The notes beneath the pieces were generated by a model. It ran no database searches. It was given only the letters and a program-made list of their open reading frames with translations, and was not told the DNA's origin. A stretch of DNA of 64,000 nt from Bacteroidota bacterium. Lineage in GTDB: Bacteria > Bacteroidota > Bacteroidia > 2-12-FULL-35-15. The position numbers and the translations under genes are program-made. The stretch covers positions 1 to 64,000 of the forward strand of contig SXIH01000010.1 of the NCBI GenBank assembly GCA_005772895.1, in the 5' to 3' direction. Positions 27,061-35,126 of this stretch are shown here, one piece after another (positions within the stretch are counted from its first letter, which is position 1; every line of letters begins with the position of its first letter).

Positions 27061-27084
27061 CTCAAAATTATTTTTTTCCAGGGA

Positions 27085-30000
27085 TTATTTTTTCTCCGGA
27101 TCTGCTTTATCTCTTTCCAAATCAATTACGATTGGAGTAGCGATACAGATAGAAGAATAAGTTCCGATAGCGATACCGATCAACAATGCGAATGCAAATC
27201 CTTTGATTGTTGCTCCACCAAATAAGAAGATGGCTAACATTACAAAGAAAATTGTTAAAGCTGTATTGATGGTACGACTCAAAGTACTGTTCAAGGCGTA
27301 GTTGATTACTTTCACTCTTTCGTTTTTATCTAAATCGGATTTGTTGCGCTCCGTTAAATATTCACGTATTCTGTCGAACACAACAACCGAATCCACCATC
27401 GAGTAACTCATAACGGTTAAGATAGCTGCGATAAAGTCTTGTGTGATCTCCAACGAGAAAGGTAAAATTCCATCGAAAATTGTGTATACTGATAATACAA
27501 TAAACACGTCATGGAACAAGGCCACAACCGCACCAAAACCGTATTGCCATTTTTTGAACCGGATAAAGATGAAGATAAACATTACCAAGCAGGATAATAA
27601 TACTGCCCATACTGCTTTTGTTTTAATATCACGCGATACAGTTTCTCCAACTTTTTGAGAACCCATTATCTGATATTTTTCTCCTAATGTATTTAATCCT
27701 TCTTTTAATTTATCCTCAACTGCAGTTTCAATAGTTTCAGATGTAGAATCAATCAAATAAGTTGTCGTTACACGAACCTGAGAACCACCTTCACCATAAG
27801 TTTTTACTTCCGGTGCTTCACCAAAACTTACTTCTAAAGCATTACGAACTTCTTCCGTTGTTTTAATATTATCAAAACGAACAATGTAAGAACGACCTCC
27901 TTTGAAATCCACACCCAAACTAAATCCGCCTTTTTTCACATAAGAGAAAATACCTCCTGCAATAATTAATGCAGAGAAGATATAATACAACTTACGTTTT
28001 CCAACGAAATCAATTTTGAAATTTTTGAATGCATGAGCCGTCATTTTATTACCGAAAGGAATTTCTTTTCCTTTTCCTAACCAACGGTCGAACACCAAAC
28101 GAGTGATAAAAATCGCACAGAATAAAGAAGAGATAATACCAATGATTAATGTAGTAGCGAAACCTTGAATTGGTCCTGTTCCGAATACATACAAGATAAT
28201 ACCTAATAATAAACCTGTGATGTGTGAATCGATAACCGATGACATCGCATTTTTATAACCTTCTTTAATTGCAACAGCTGTTGTTTTACCAAGATTTAAT
28301 TCCTCACGTACACGCTCGAAAATCAAGATGTTTGCATCCACCGACATCGCAATAGTTAATACGATACCAGCAATACCAGGCAATGTTAACACGGCTCCGA
28401 ATGAAGCAAGAATTCCAATTACAAAGAAGTTATTGATAACCATGGCAAAATCTGCCACCCAACCTGCTTTGCTGTAATACAAGCCCATAAACACAAGTAC
28501 TAAAAGCAATGCTATGATTGTAGAAGTAAATCCTTTTGAAATTGCTTCCGCTCCTAAAATAGGACCAACAGTTTCTTCAGCAACAATTTGTGCACGTGCA
28601 GGTAATTTACCCGCTTTTAAAATCGTAACTAAATCGGTTGCTTCAGGCAATGTGAAATCTCCTTCAATAGAAGTAGAACCACCCGGAATTTCACCATTGA
28701 TTACAGGGTAAGAATAAACACTGTTATCCAAAACAATGGCAACACATTTTCCAACATTGTCACGCGTTAATTTTCTCCAAACTTTTGCAGCATCGGTGTT
28801 CATGTTCATTGAAATGTTTGGTGTACCACCTCCATTTTGATCATAAACCACACGAGCATCTGTAATAATATCTCCTGATAATGGAGCAGCGCCTTTAGTT
28901 GCTGAACCATCCATTGCCATTAACTGCAATACTTTTCCTTCTAAGTCAATTGCTTTGTATGTCCAGAAGAAACGAGTGTGAGGTTTGAAAATAGATTTGA
29001 TTTTCGGATGACGTAAGTACTCACCAATTTTAGCTGTATCAGTAACCAATGCACGGCCAACAATCGGACCTTTACCTAAACCTTGAATTTCATTTTTCTC
29101 GTTATAAGTATAAGCAGGACTTAAAATAGATAACAATGGATTGTCTCTTCTGATCTTTTCTGTTGAATCAGCTGCAGAAGTTGCAACTTTATTTGAATCT
29201 GGTTTTTCTCCTAACTGAGCTGCCAAAGATTTATTCTCACCTGTTTTAGAAGTATCAGGAACAACTGTTTTAGGATCAGCAATTTTTGCAGTAGCTGATG
29301 TATCTGGCTTTGAAGTTGTATCAATTACTGCTGCCGGATTTAAAATTTCTTTTAAACGTTTATTCGACTCGATTAATGAAGCATAAATTCCACCATCTTC
29401 TTGTCCGTTATCATAAGCAATCCAGAACTCCAAATTTGCAGTTCCTTGCAATAATTTACGAACACGTGCTTTATCTGTAACACCTGGTAATTCAATAAGG
29501 ATACGACCAGAAGTAGCTAAACGTTGAATGTTCGGTTGAGTAACACCAAATTTATCGATACGAGTACGCAATGTTTTTTCAGATGTTTCGATAGCCTCAT
29601 CCATACGGTTACGTAAGAATTTCAACACATCTTCATCAGAAGTATTAAAATCAATTTTCCCTTTTAACTCAATAGTCTGGAAATTGATAGCTAAACGACC
29701 TGATGGATTTAATTTTTTATATTCTTCACCAAAAAGTGTTACATAATCTTTAGCAGAAGTTTTTTGAGCCGCAGTAGCATTTTCCAAAGCTTTAATAAAA
29801 GCAGGGTCGTTACTATTTTTTGATAATCCTTTGATAATTTCAGTTATATCCACTTCCAAAGTCACGTTCATACCACCTTTCAAGTCCAAACCTAAGTTTA
29901 ACTGACGGTCACGAACTTCTTCGTAAGTATATTTCAATGGACCAAAGTCAATAACAGCAAGCTTCTTAAGAGAATCTAAATAAAGTGTTTTTCTAGCATT

Positions 30001-30198
30001 TTTCACCGAATCCAAATACGCTGATTCAGACTTAGCTTTTTTGGAAGCTTCAACAATGTCTTTATGGGTAAGAAATTCTTCAGAGTATACTTTCGCATCC
30101 TTTTCGATATTAACACCTACATAAGTAAACATTAAATAATAAGCACAGGCAAGAGTCAATAAAATCGCAAACAGCCTGATAGCGCCTTTGTTCTGCAT
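27085..30198 (-). CDS. secDF: Fused protein-export membrane protein SecDF
   Basis: The 1037-residue protein joins SecD and SecF in one chain, as usual in Bacteroidota. SecD features are the first helix (about 8-28), DLKGGMNVTLEVDI (about 105-118), a large periplasmic P1 domain and the helix group beginning IIALLLVLVFMGLYY, with SVDANILIFERVREE. SecF begins near residue 735 (FKIDFVGKRKLYYIF), with LGVDFKGGRSYIVRF and the paired VDSVVVFDRIREY motif near the end. It uses the proton gradient to pull translocating proteins out of SecYEG. A low-complexity insert (about 290-345, rich in T, S, D and K) lies in the P1 region. Confidence 0.97.
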   Translation of the reverse strand: MQNKGAIRLFAILLTLACAYYLMFTYVGVNIEKDAKVYSEEFLTHKDIVEASKKAKSESAYLDSVKNARKTLYLDSLKKLAVIDFGPLKYTYEEVRDRQLNLGLDLKGGMNVTLEVDITEIIKGLSKNSNDPAFIKALENATAAQKTSAKDYVTLFGEEYKKLNPSGRLAINFQTIELKGKIDFNTSDEDVLKFLRNRMDEAIETSEKTLRTRIDKFGVTQPNIQRLATSGRILIELPGVTDKARVRKLLQGTANLEFWIAYDNGQEDGGIYASLIESNKRLKEILNPAAVIDTTSKPDTSATAKIADPKTVVPDTSKTGENKSLAAQLGEKPDSNKVATSAADSTEKIRRDNPLLSILSPAYTYNEKNEIQGLGKGPIVGRALVTDTAKIGEYLRHPKIKSIFKPHTRFFWTYKAIDLEGKVLQLMAMDGSATKGAAPLSGDIITDARVVYDQNGGGTPNISMNMNTDAAKVWRKLTRDNVGKCVAIVLDNSVYSYPVINGEIPGGSTSIEGDFTLPEATDLVTILKAGKLPARAQIVAEETVGPILGAEAISKGFTSTIIALLLVLVFMGLYYSKAGWVADFAMVINNFFVIGILASFGAVLTLPGIAGIVLTIAMSVDANILIFERVREELNLGKTTAVAIKEGYKNAMSSVIDSHITGLLLGIILYVFGTGPIQGFATTLIIGIISSLFCAIFITRLVFDRWLGKGKEIPFGNKMTAHAFKNFKIDFVGKRKLYYIFSALIIAGGIFSYVKKGGFSLGVDFKGGRSYIVRFDNIKTTEEVRNALEVSFGEAPEVKTYGEGGSQVRVTTTYLIDSTSETIETAVEDKLKEGLNTLGEKYQIMGSQKVGETVSRDIKTKAVWAVLLSCLVMFIFIFIRFKKWQYGFGAVVALFHDVFIVLSVYTIFDGILPFSLEITQDFIAAILTVMSYSMVDSVVVFDRIREYLTERNKSDLDKNERVKVINYALNSTLSRTINTALTIFFVMLAIFLFGGATIKGFAFALLIGIAIGTYSSICIATPIVIDLERDKADPEKK

Positions 30199-30206
30199 AA
30201 TTGTTT

Positions 30207-30226
30207 TTTTTAGTTGATTAAGTTAA
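30207..30226. repeat. 20-bp leader word, second copy (before secDF)
   Basis: Identical to the 25971-25990 sequence before glnN. The following 60 bp continue with aagtaaatta / ttaacctaattaccctatttaacta words that are partly self-complementary. Confidence 0.7.
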
Positions 30227-30453
30227 ATAAGTAAATTAGAAATTTGGGCTGTCCCCAATTAACCTAATTACCCTATTTAACTATTTTACTTTTTAAATTA
30301 AGGGTGCAAATATAGAATAACAATTATTATTTACCAATTTTTGGGCGATTTGGTTGAATTTGGGGTTTTTGTGTTAAATTTGGAGAACATCCCCCTCACA
30401 AAACGGTTAAATCCGGCAATAGCAATACATAACCTAAAAGCCATTTAATTCGT

Positions 30454-30461
30454 TATATTTG
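30454..30461 (+). promoter_or_regulatory. -7 box of the first FG-GAP gene
   Basis: TATATTTG matches TAnnTTTG. Its position makes an ATG at 30463 untranscribed or leaderless and supports the ATG at 30478 as start. Confidence 0.6.
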
Positions 30462-30477
30462 TATGTATAATTTTACC

Positions 30478-32754
30478 ATGAAACCATTCAAGAATATACT
30501 TCTTTCAACATCCCTCTTTTTTGCAATCAATACTGGTGTTTCCCAGCCATTTATGGAATGGTATGACAGCATTCAGGTAAAAATCGGAGCTTCAACTCTT
30601 GCAAATCCATGGGCAGGTGGATTAAATTTTATTCAGGCTTCCAACATTGACATGAATATGGATGGGATTAAAGATTTATTTATGTTCGACAGGACGGGAA
30701 ATAAAGTCCGTACATTCATTAATAACGGAACAGCAAGCACTGTTGATTTTAAATACGACCCTTATTACGAAACCAAGTTTCCAAAACTACACGATTGGGC
30801 ATTGTTAGTGGATTATAACTGCGATGGCAAAGAAGATATTTTTGGTTATTCTGATTATGGCGGAGGATTTAAAATTTATAAAAACACCTCAACAATAGTA
30901 ACCGGATTACAATTTACACTTGTAACTAATTTACAGTACTCTATTTATAATCCACCTTCCGGTTCGCTTATTAACTTGTATGTAAGTTCGGCTGATATTC
31001 CTGCTATCAGCGATATTGACAATGATGGCGATATGGATGTGGTGACATTTGCAATCACTGGAAGCTATATGGAATACCATAAAAATATGAGCATGGAATT
31101 GTATGGCACTTGCGACAGTTTAAAATTTCAAATGGCAAATCGCTGTTGGGGATATGCATCTGAGCATCCGTTAAATAATAATTATACTCTTTTTGATACT
31201 TGTGTCGGTAATGTAAGCAGTCCGGAATTAAAACCAATCGATCCGGAAGAACGTTCCGCTTCAAGACATTCGGGTTCTTGTCAATTGTGCATTGATTTGG
31301 ATGGAGATGTAGATAAAGAATTTATTGTTGGAGATATTTCCTACAATAATTTAACGATGCTTACGAATGGTGGAACGTTAACTGATGGAAGTTTTACAGC
31401 AAAAGACACAATCTTTCCGGCAAACAATGCAAGCACCACTGCCGTTGATTTAACTATTTTTCCTTGTGCATTTTATGCAGACATTAATTATGACGGAGTT
31501 AAAGATTTAGTTGTTAGTCCGAGCGCACCCAACGTTTCTGAAAATTTTAACAGTGTTGTTTATTATAAAAACAATGGCACAAATAGTTTTCCTGTTTTCC
31601 AATTCCAACAATCAAATTTGTTGCAGGACAATATGATTGAAGTGGGCGAAGGTTCTTATCCTGTGTTTTTTGATTATGATAATGACGGTTTGAAAGATTT
31701 ATTCATTGGAAATTATGGCTATTGGGGCACTTCGGGATATGCACATCAAATTGCTCAATTTAGAAATACCGGCACAGCAACCGTACCAATTTTCGAATTA
31801 GTAACACGTGATTATGCTGGATTAAGTTCTTTAGGAATTACAAACATGATTCCTGCCTTCGGTGATTTGGATGGCGATACCGATTCAGATATGATGATTG
31901 GAGGATACGATGGCAAATTGCATTACTTTAGAAATACAGCTGCCATTGGAAGTACAGCAAATTTTGTTTTGATTTCACCAAATTTTCAAAATTCATTCGG
32001 AAGAGTAATTGATGTTGGCGATTATGCTGCTCCGCAAATTGTGGATATGGATGCAAATGGAACAAACGATTTAGTTATTGGCGGAAGAAACGGTAAGCTT
32101 GCTTATTTCAGACACAGCGGAGCAACTGCAATTCCAGTTATGGATTCAATAACTTATTTTTTTGGCGGAGTTACGGTTAACTTACCCGGATATTTTACTG
32201 GATACAGTTATCCATTTGTTTTCAAACAAGGCGGAGTAACAAATATGTTGGTTGGAAACGAAAGTGGTTTTTTAAGACGATACAACAACATTGATGGAAA
32301 TTTAGGTGGAATATTTACTTGGGTAGATTCTACCTTTATGGATATTTCTCAAGGAAACCGAACAGCACCAAACGGAGCAGACATAAATAATGATGGGCTT
32401 ATGGATTTGATTGTTGGAAATTACCAGGGCGGAGTTTCTTTTTACAAAGGAGTTACTGCACTTACAACTTCCAGCATTGATAATTTTATTCGATTTAATT
32501 TCGACCTTTTCCCTAATCCTGCAAATAATAGTTTTACTATTCGTATTCTTAACGAAGAAAATAAAGTTTATGAATTGGAAATTTTCAATGTGATGGGACA
32601 GCTTATCTCTTCAGAGAAAATAATAAATAATATAATTGTAATTCCTACAGAAACTTTTTCTCAAGGAATGTATATTTGTAAAGTTTCTGAAGTGAATGAA
32701 AAAGGGCAAAAGCAATCTGGGTCGTTAACTAAGAGGATTATTATACGACACTAG
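30478..32754 (+). CDS. FG-GAP/VCBS-repeat secreted protein with T9SS C-terminal domain (paralogue 1)
   Basis: From ATG 30478 this 758-residue protein has a signal peptide (1-22, ending GVSQP), many FG-GAP/VCBS blades with calcium-binding-like DxDxDG loops (SNIDMNMDGIKDLFMFD, ADINNDGLMDLIVGNYQGG), and a type A T9SS domain at the end (about 680-758: DLFPNPANNSFTIRI ... GMYICKVSE). It is expected to be secreted and attached to the cell surface; a propeller binding sugars or proteins is inference. The next gene encodes a close paralogue of nearly the same length and organisation. The upstream ATG at 30463 is rejected because of the promoter position. Confidence 0.85.
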   Translation: MKPFKNILLSTSLFFAINTGVSQPFMEWYDSIQVKIGASTLANPWAGGLNFIQASNIDMNMDGIKDLFMFDRTGNKVRTFINNGTASTVDFKYDPYYETKFPKLHDWALLVDYNCDGKEDIFGYSDYGGGFKIYKNTSTIVTGLQFTLVTNLQYSIYNPPSGSLINLYVSSADIPAISDIDNDGDMDVVTFAITGSYMEYHKNMSMELYGTCDSLKFQMANRCWGYASEHPLNNNYTLFDTCVGNVSSPELKPIDPEERSASRHSGSCQLCIDLDGDVDKEFIVGDISYNNLTMLTNGGTLTDGSFTAKDTIFPANNASTTAVDLTIFPCAFYADINYDGVKDLVVSPSAPNVSENFNSVVYYKNNGTNSFPVFQFQQSNLLQDNMIEVGEGSYPVFFDYDNDGLKDLFIGNYGYWGTSGYAHQIAQFRNTGTATVPIFELVTRDYAGLSSLGITNMIPAFGDLDGDTDSDMMIGGYDGKLHYFRNTAAIGSTANFVLISPNFQNSFGRVIDVGDYAAPQIVDMDANGTNDLVIGGRNGKLAYFRHSGATAIPVMDSITYFFGGVTVNLPGYFTGYSYPFVFKQGGVTNMLVGNESGFLRRYNNIDGNLGGIFTWVDSTFMDISQGNRTAPNGADINNDGLMDLIVGNYQGGVSFYKGVTALTTSSIDNFIRFNFDLFPNPANNSFTIRILNEENKVYELEIFNVMGQLISSEKIINNIIVIPTETFSQGMYICKVSEVNEKGQKQSGSLTKRIIIRH

Positions 32755-32765
32755 CAACCTAGATT

Positions 32766-32837
32766 GTCGTCATGCCGTGCTGCGACACGGCATCTCATCC
32801 TTAAAAAACAGATCCCGTGTCGTGGCACGGGATGACG
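32766..32837. repeat. Two palindromic repeats filling the gap between FG-GAP paralogues
   Basis: Hairpin 1 has arms ATGCCGTG (32772-32779) and CACGGCAT (32786-32793). Hairpin 2 has arms ATCCCGTG (32812-32819) and CACGGGAT (32826-32833). The two elements are related to each other in inverted orientation (gtcatgccgtg versus cacgggatgac). They occupy nearly the whole gap and end 6 bp before the second gene's ATG. Confidence 0.85.
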
Positions 32838-32843
32838 GTTAAA

Positions 32844-35114
32844 ATGAACATACTTCGTATTTATATTTTTAGTTTCTTTTTTCTTATTTCCTCTCTTCTT
32901 TCCGCTCAACCATATTTTCAATTCTACGACAGTATTCCTGTAAAAATTTCGGGAAGTTTTATTTCCAATCCATGGGCAGGAGGATTAAATTTTGTTCAGG
33001 TTTCTAATATCGATTTGGATATTGATGGAAAAAAAGATGTTGTTACATTTGATAGAAGTGGAAATAAATTACGCACATTTATAAATAATGGAACTGTTGG
33101 AGCAGTTGATTTAACGTACACTCCACAATACGAATCAAAATTTCCAAACCTACACGACTGGGCTTTATTTGTGGATTACAATTGCGATGGCAAAGAAGAT
33201 ATTTTTGCTTTTTCAGATGTTGGAGTTGGAATAAAAATTTATAAAAATATTTCTTCTGCTTCAACAGGATTACAATTTGTTTTAGTTGAAGATTTATTAC
33301 AAGCGAAATACAATCCGCCTTCTGCAACACTTTCTAATTTATATATTACACCTGTTGATATTCCAGCATTTTGTGATATTGATAATGATACAGATATTGA
33401 TATTATCACTTTTGCAAATAGCAGTACATATATAGAATATCATCAAAATCAAAGCATGGAACTTTATGGAACATGTGATAGTTTGATTTTTGAAATGGCA
33501 AACAAATGCTGGGGCTATGCTGCAGAAAGTGCTATGAGCAATTCATTTACTTTGGATGACACTTGTATTTCAAATGTTTCAAGTCCTGAATTAACTGACA
33601 CCGCCTCTGAGCAACGTTCATCTGTCCATTCGGGTGGAAGTGAATTGTGTTGGGATTTGGATGGTGACGGAGATAAAGAAATTATTGTTGGAGATCTTTC
33701 ATTTAATAATTTAACGATGCTTACAAATGGTGGTACACCAACCGCTGGTCACTTTACAGCTATTGATGCTAATTTCCCTGCAAATAATTTAAGCACTATT
33801 GCTGCTAACACAACTGTTTTTCCTGCAGCATATTCTGTTGATATGGATTACGATGGAGTGAAAGATTTAATTATTAGTCCGAATGCACCCAACTATTCAG
33901 AAAATACTAGCAGCGTTATCTATTATAAAAACAACGGAGCAAATAATTTTCCCGATTTTGATTTTGTGCAAAGTAATTTATTGCAAGACAATATGATTGA
34001 AGTAGGAGAAGGTGCATATCCAGCATTTTTTGATTACGACAATGATGGATTGAAAGATTTATTTGTTGGAAATTATGGTTATTACGGTTCTACTTTCCAA
34101 CCAAAAATTGCTCAGTTTAGAAATATTGGAACAGCAGCAAATCCCGAATTTGATTTAATTACTTTGGATTACGCTAGTCTGAGTGCATTAAGTATTTTGA
34201 ACATGGTTCCTGCTTTTGGTGATTTGGATGCAGATACCGATGCAGATATGATTATTGGTGGTGTTGACGGGAAACTGCATTATTTTGAAAATACTGCCCC
34301 TGTTGGTTCAACAGCAAATTTTGTTTTAACAGAAGCCAATTTAAAAAATTCAAATAACAGAGTAATTGATGTTGGGGATTATGCTACTCCTCAAATTGTA
34401 GATGTGGATGGAGATGGAAAAAATGATTTAGTTATTGGAGCAAGAAACGGAAAACTTGCTTATTATAATCATATTGGAAGCGGGACAAGTCCAATACTTT
34501 CAATGGATTCAATTTCTCATTTTTGGGGAGGAGTTAAAGTGAATCGTCCAACATATTTTATTGGCTACAGTTATCCCTTTTTATTTAAGCAAGGTGGAAT
34601 TTCAAAATTAATGGTTGGTGCAGAAAGTGGTTACTTGCAAATTTATGATAGCATTGATGGAAACCTTGGAGGAACATTTACAAAAACAGATACAACTTAT
34701 TTAGATATTTTTCAAGGAACAAGAACAGCTCCAAACGGTGCAGATATCAACAATGATGGCTTAATGGATTTAATGGTGGGAAATTATGCAGGCGGACTTT
34801 CATTTTATAAAGGAACAGCCAGCTTTGTTTCTGTTGCTGAAAATACAATTGATTTTAACACAGAGCTTTTTCCAAATCCAACAAACAATAGTTTTACAAT
34901 TCGAATTTTAGCGGAAGAAAATAAAAAATATGTTTTAGAAGTTTATAATGTAATGGGACAACTTATTACATCTGAAAAAATTGAAAACAATATAATCTCT
35001 ATCAGCACTCAACAACTTCCACAAGGAATGTATATTTGTAAAGTTTCGGAAGTAGATGCAAAAGAAAAGAAACAGAGTGCTGCGTTGACTAAGAGAGTGA
35101 TTGTTCAGCACTAG
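32844..35114 (+). CDS. FG-GAP/VCBS-repeat secreted protein with T9SS C-terminal domain (paralogue 2)
   Basis: This 756-residue protein is a tandem paralogue of the preceding one, with the same blade order and long identical stretches (SNPWAGGLNF, LHDWAL.VDYNCDGKEDIF, APNGADINNDGLMDL). It starts at ATG 32844 with signal peptide MNILRIYIFSFFFLISSLLSAQP; the longer frame from GTG 32817 lies within the palindromic repeat and is rejected. The type A T9SS domain (about 675-756) ends ALTKRVIVQH. No promoter fits between the repeats and the ATG, so read-through from paralogue 1 is likely. It converges on the phosphatase gene with 12 bp between stops. Confidence 0.85.
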   Translation: MNILRIYIFSFFFLISSLLSAQPYFQFYDSIPVKISGSFISNPWAGGLNFVQVSNIDLDIDGKKDVVTFDRSGNKLRTFINNGTVGAVDLTYTPQYESKFPNLHDWALFVDYNCDGKEDIFAFSDVGVGIKIYKNISSASTGLQFVLVEDLLQAKYNPPSATLSNLYITPVDIPAFCDIDNDTDIDIITFANSSTYIEYHQNQSMELYGTCDSLIFEMANKCWGYAAESAMSNSFTLDDTCISNVSSPELTDTASEQRSSVHSGGSELCWDLDGDGDKEIIVGDLSFNNLTMLTNGGTPTAGHFTAIDANFPANNLSTIAANTTVFPAAYSVDMDYDGVKDLIISPNAPNYSENTSSVIYYKNNGANNFPDFDFVQSNLLQDNMIEVGEGAYPAFFDYDNDGLKDLFVGNYGYYGSTFQPKIAQFRNIGTAANPEFDLITLDYASLSALSILNMVPAFGDLDADTDADMIIGGVDGKLHYFENTAPVGSTANFVLTEANLKNSNNRVIDVGDYATPQIVDVDGDGKNDLVIGARNGKLAYYNHIGSGTSPILSMDSISHFWGGVKVNRPTYFIGYSYPFLFKQGGISKLMVGAESGYLQIYDSIDGNLGGTFTKTDTTYLDIFQGTRTAPNGADINNDGLMDLMVGNYAGGLSFYKGTASFVSVAENTIDFNTELFPNPTNNSFTIRILAEENKKYVLEVYNVMGQLITSEKIENNIISISTQQLPQGMYICKVSEVDAKEKKQSAALTKRVIVQH

Positions 35115-35126
35115 CTTTTTGAATCG

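Noticed and set aside
1-30200. Search for a complete competence, CRISPR, restriction or toxin-antitoxin system
   Set aside because: Only a ComEA-like protein was seen; no paired toxin-antitoxin, cas or restriction genes are present in this part.
32817-32843. GTG at 32817 as start of the second FG-GAP gene
   Set aside because: It lies within a palindromic repeat and would put nine extra residues before a complete signal peptide that starts at ATG 32844.
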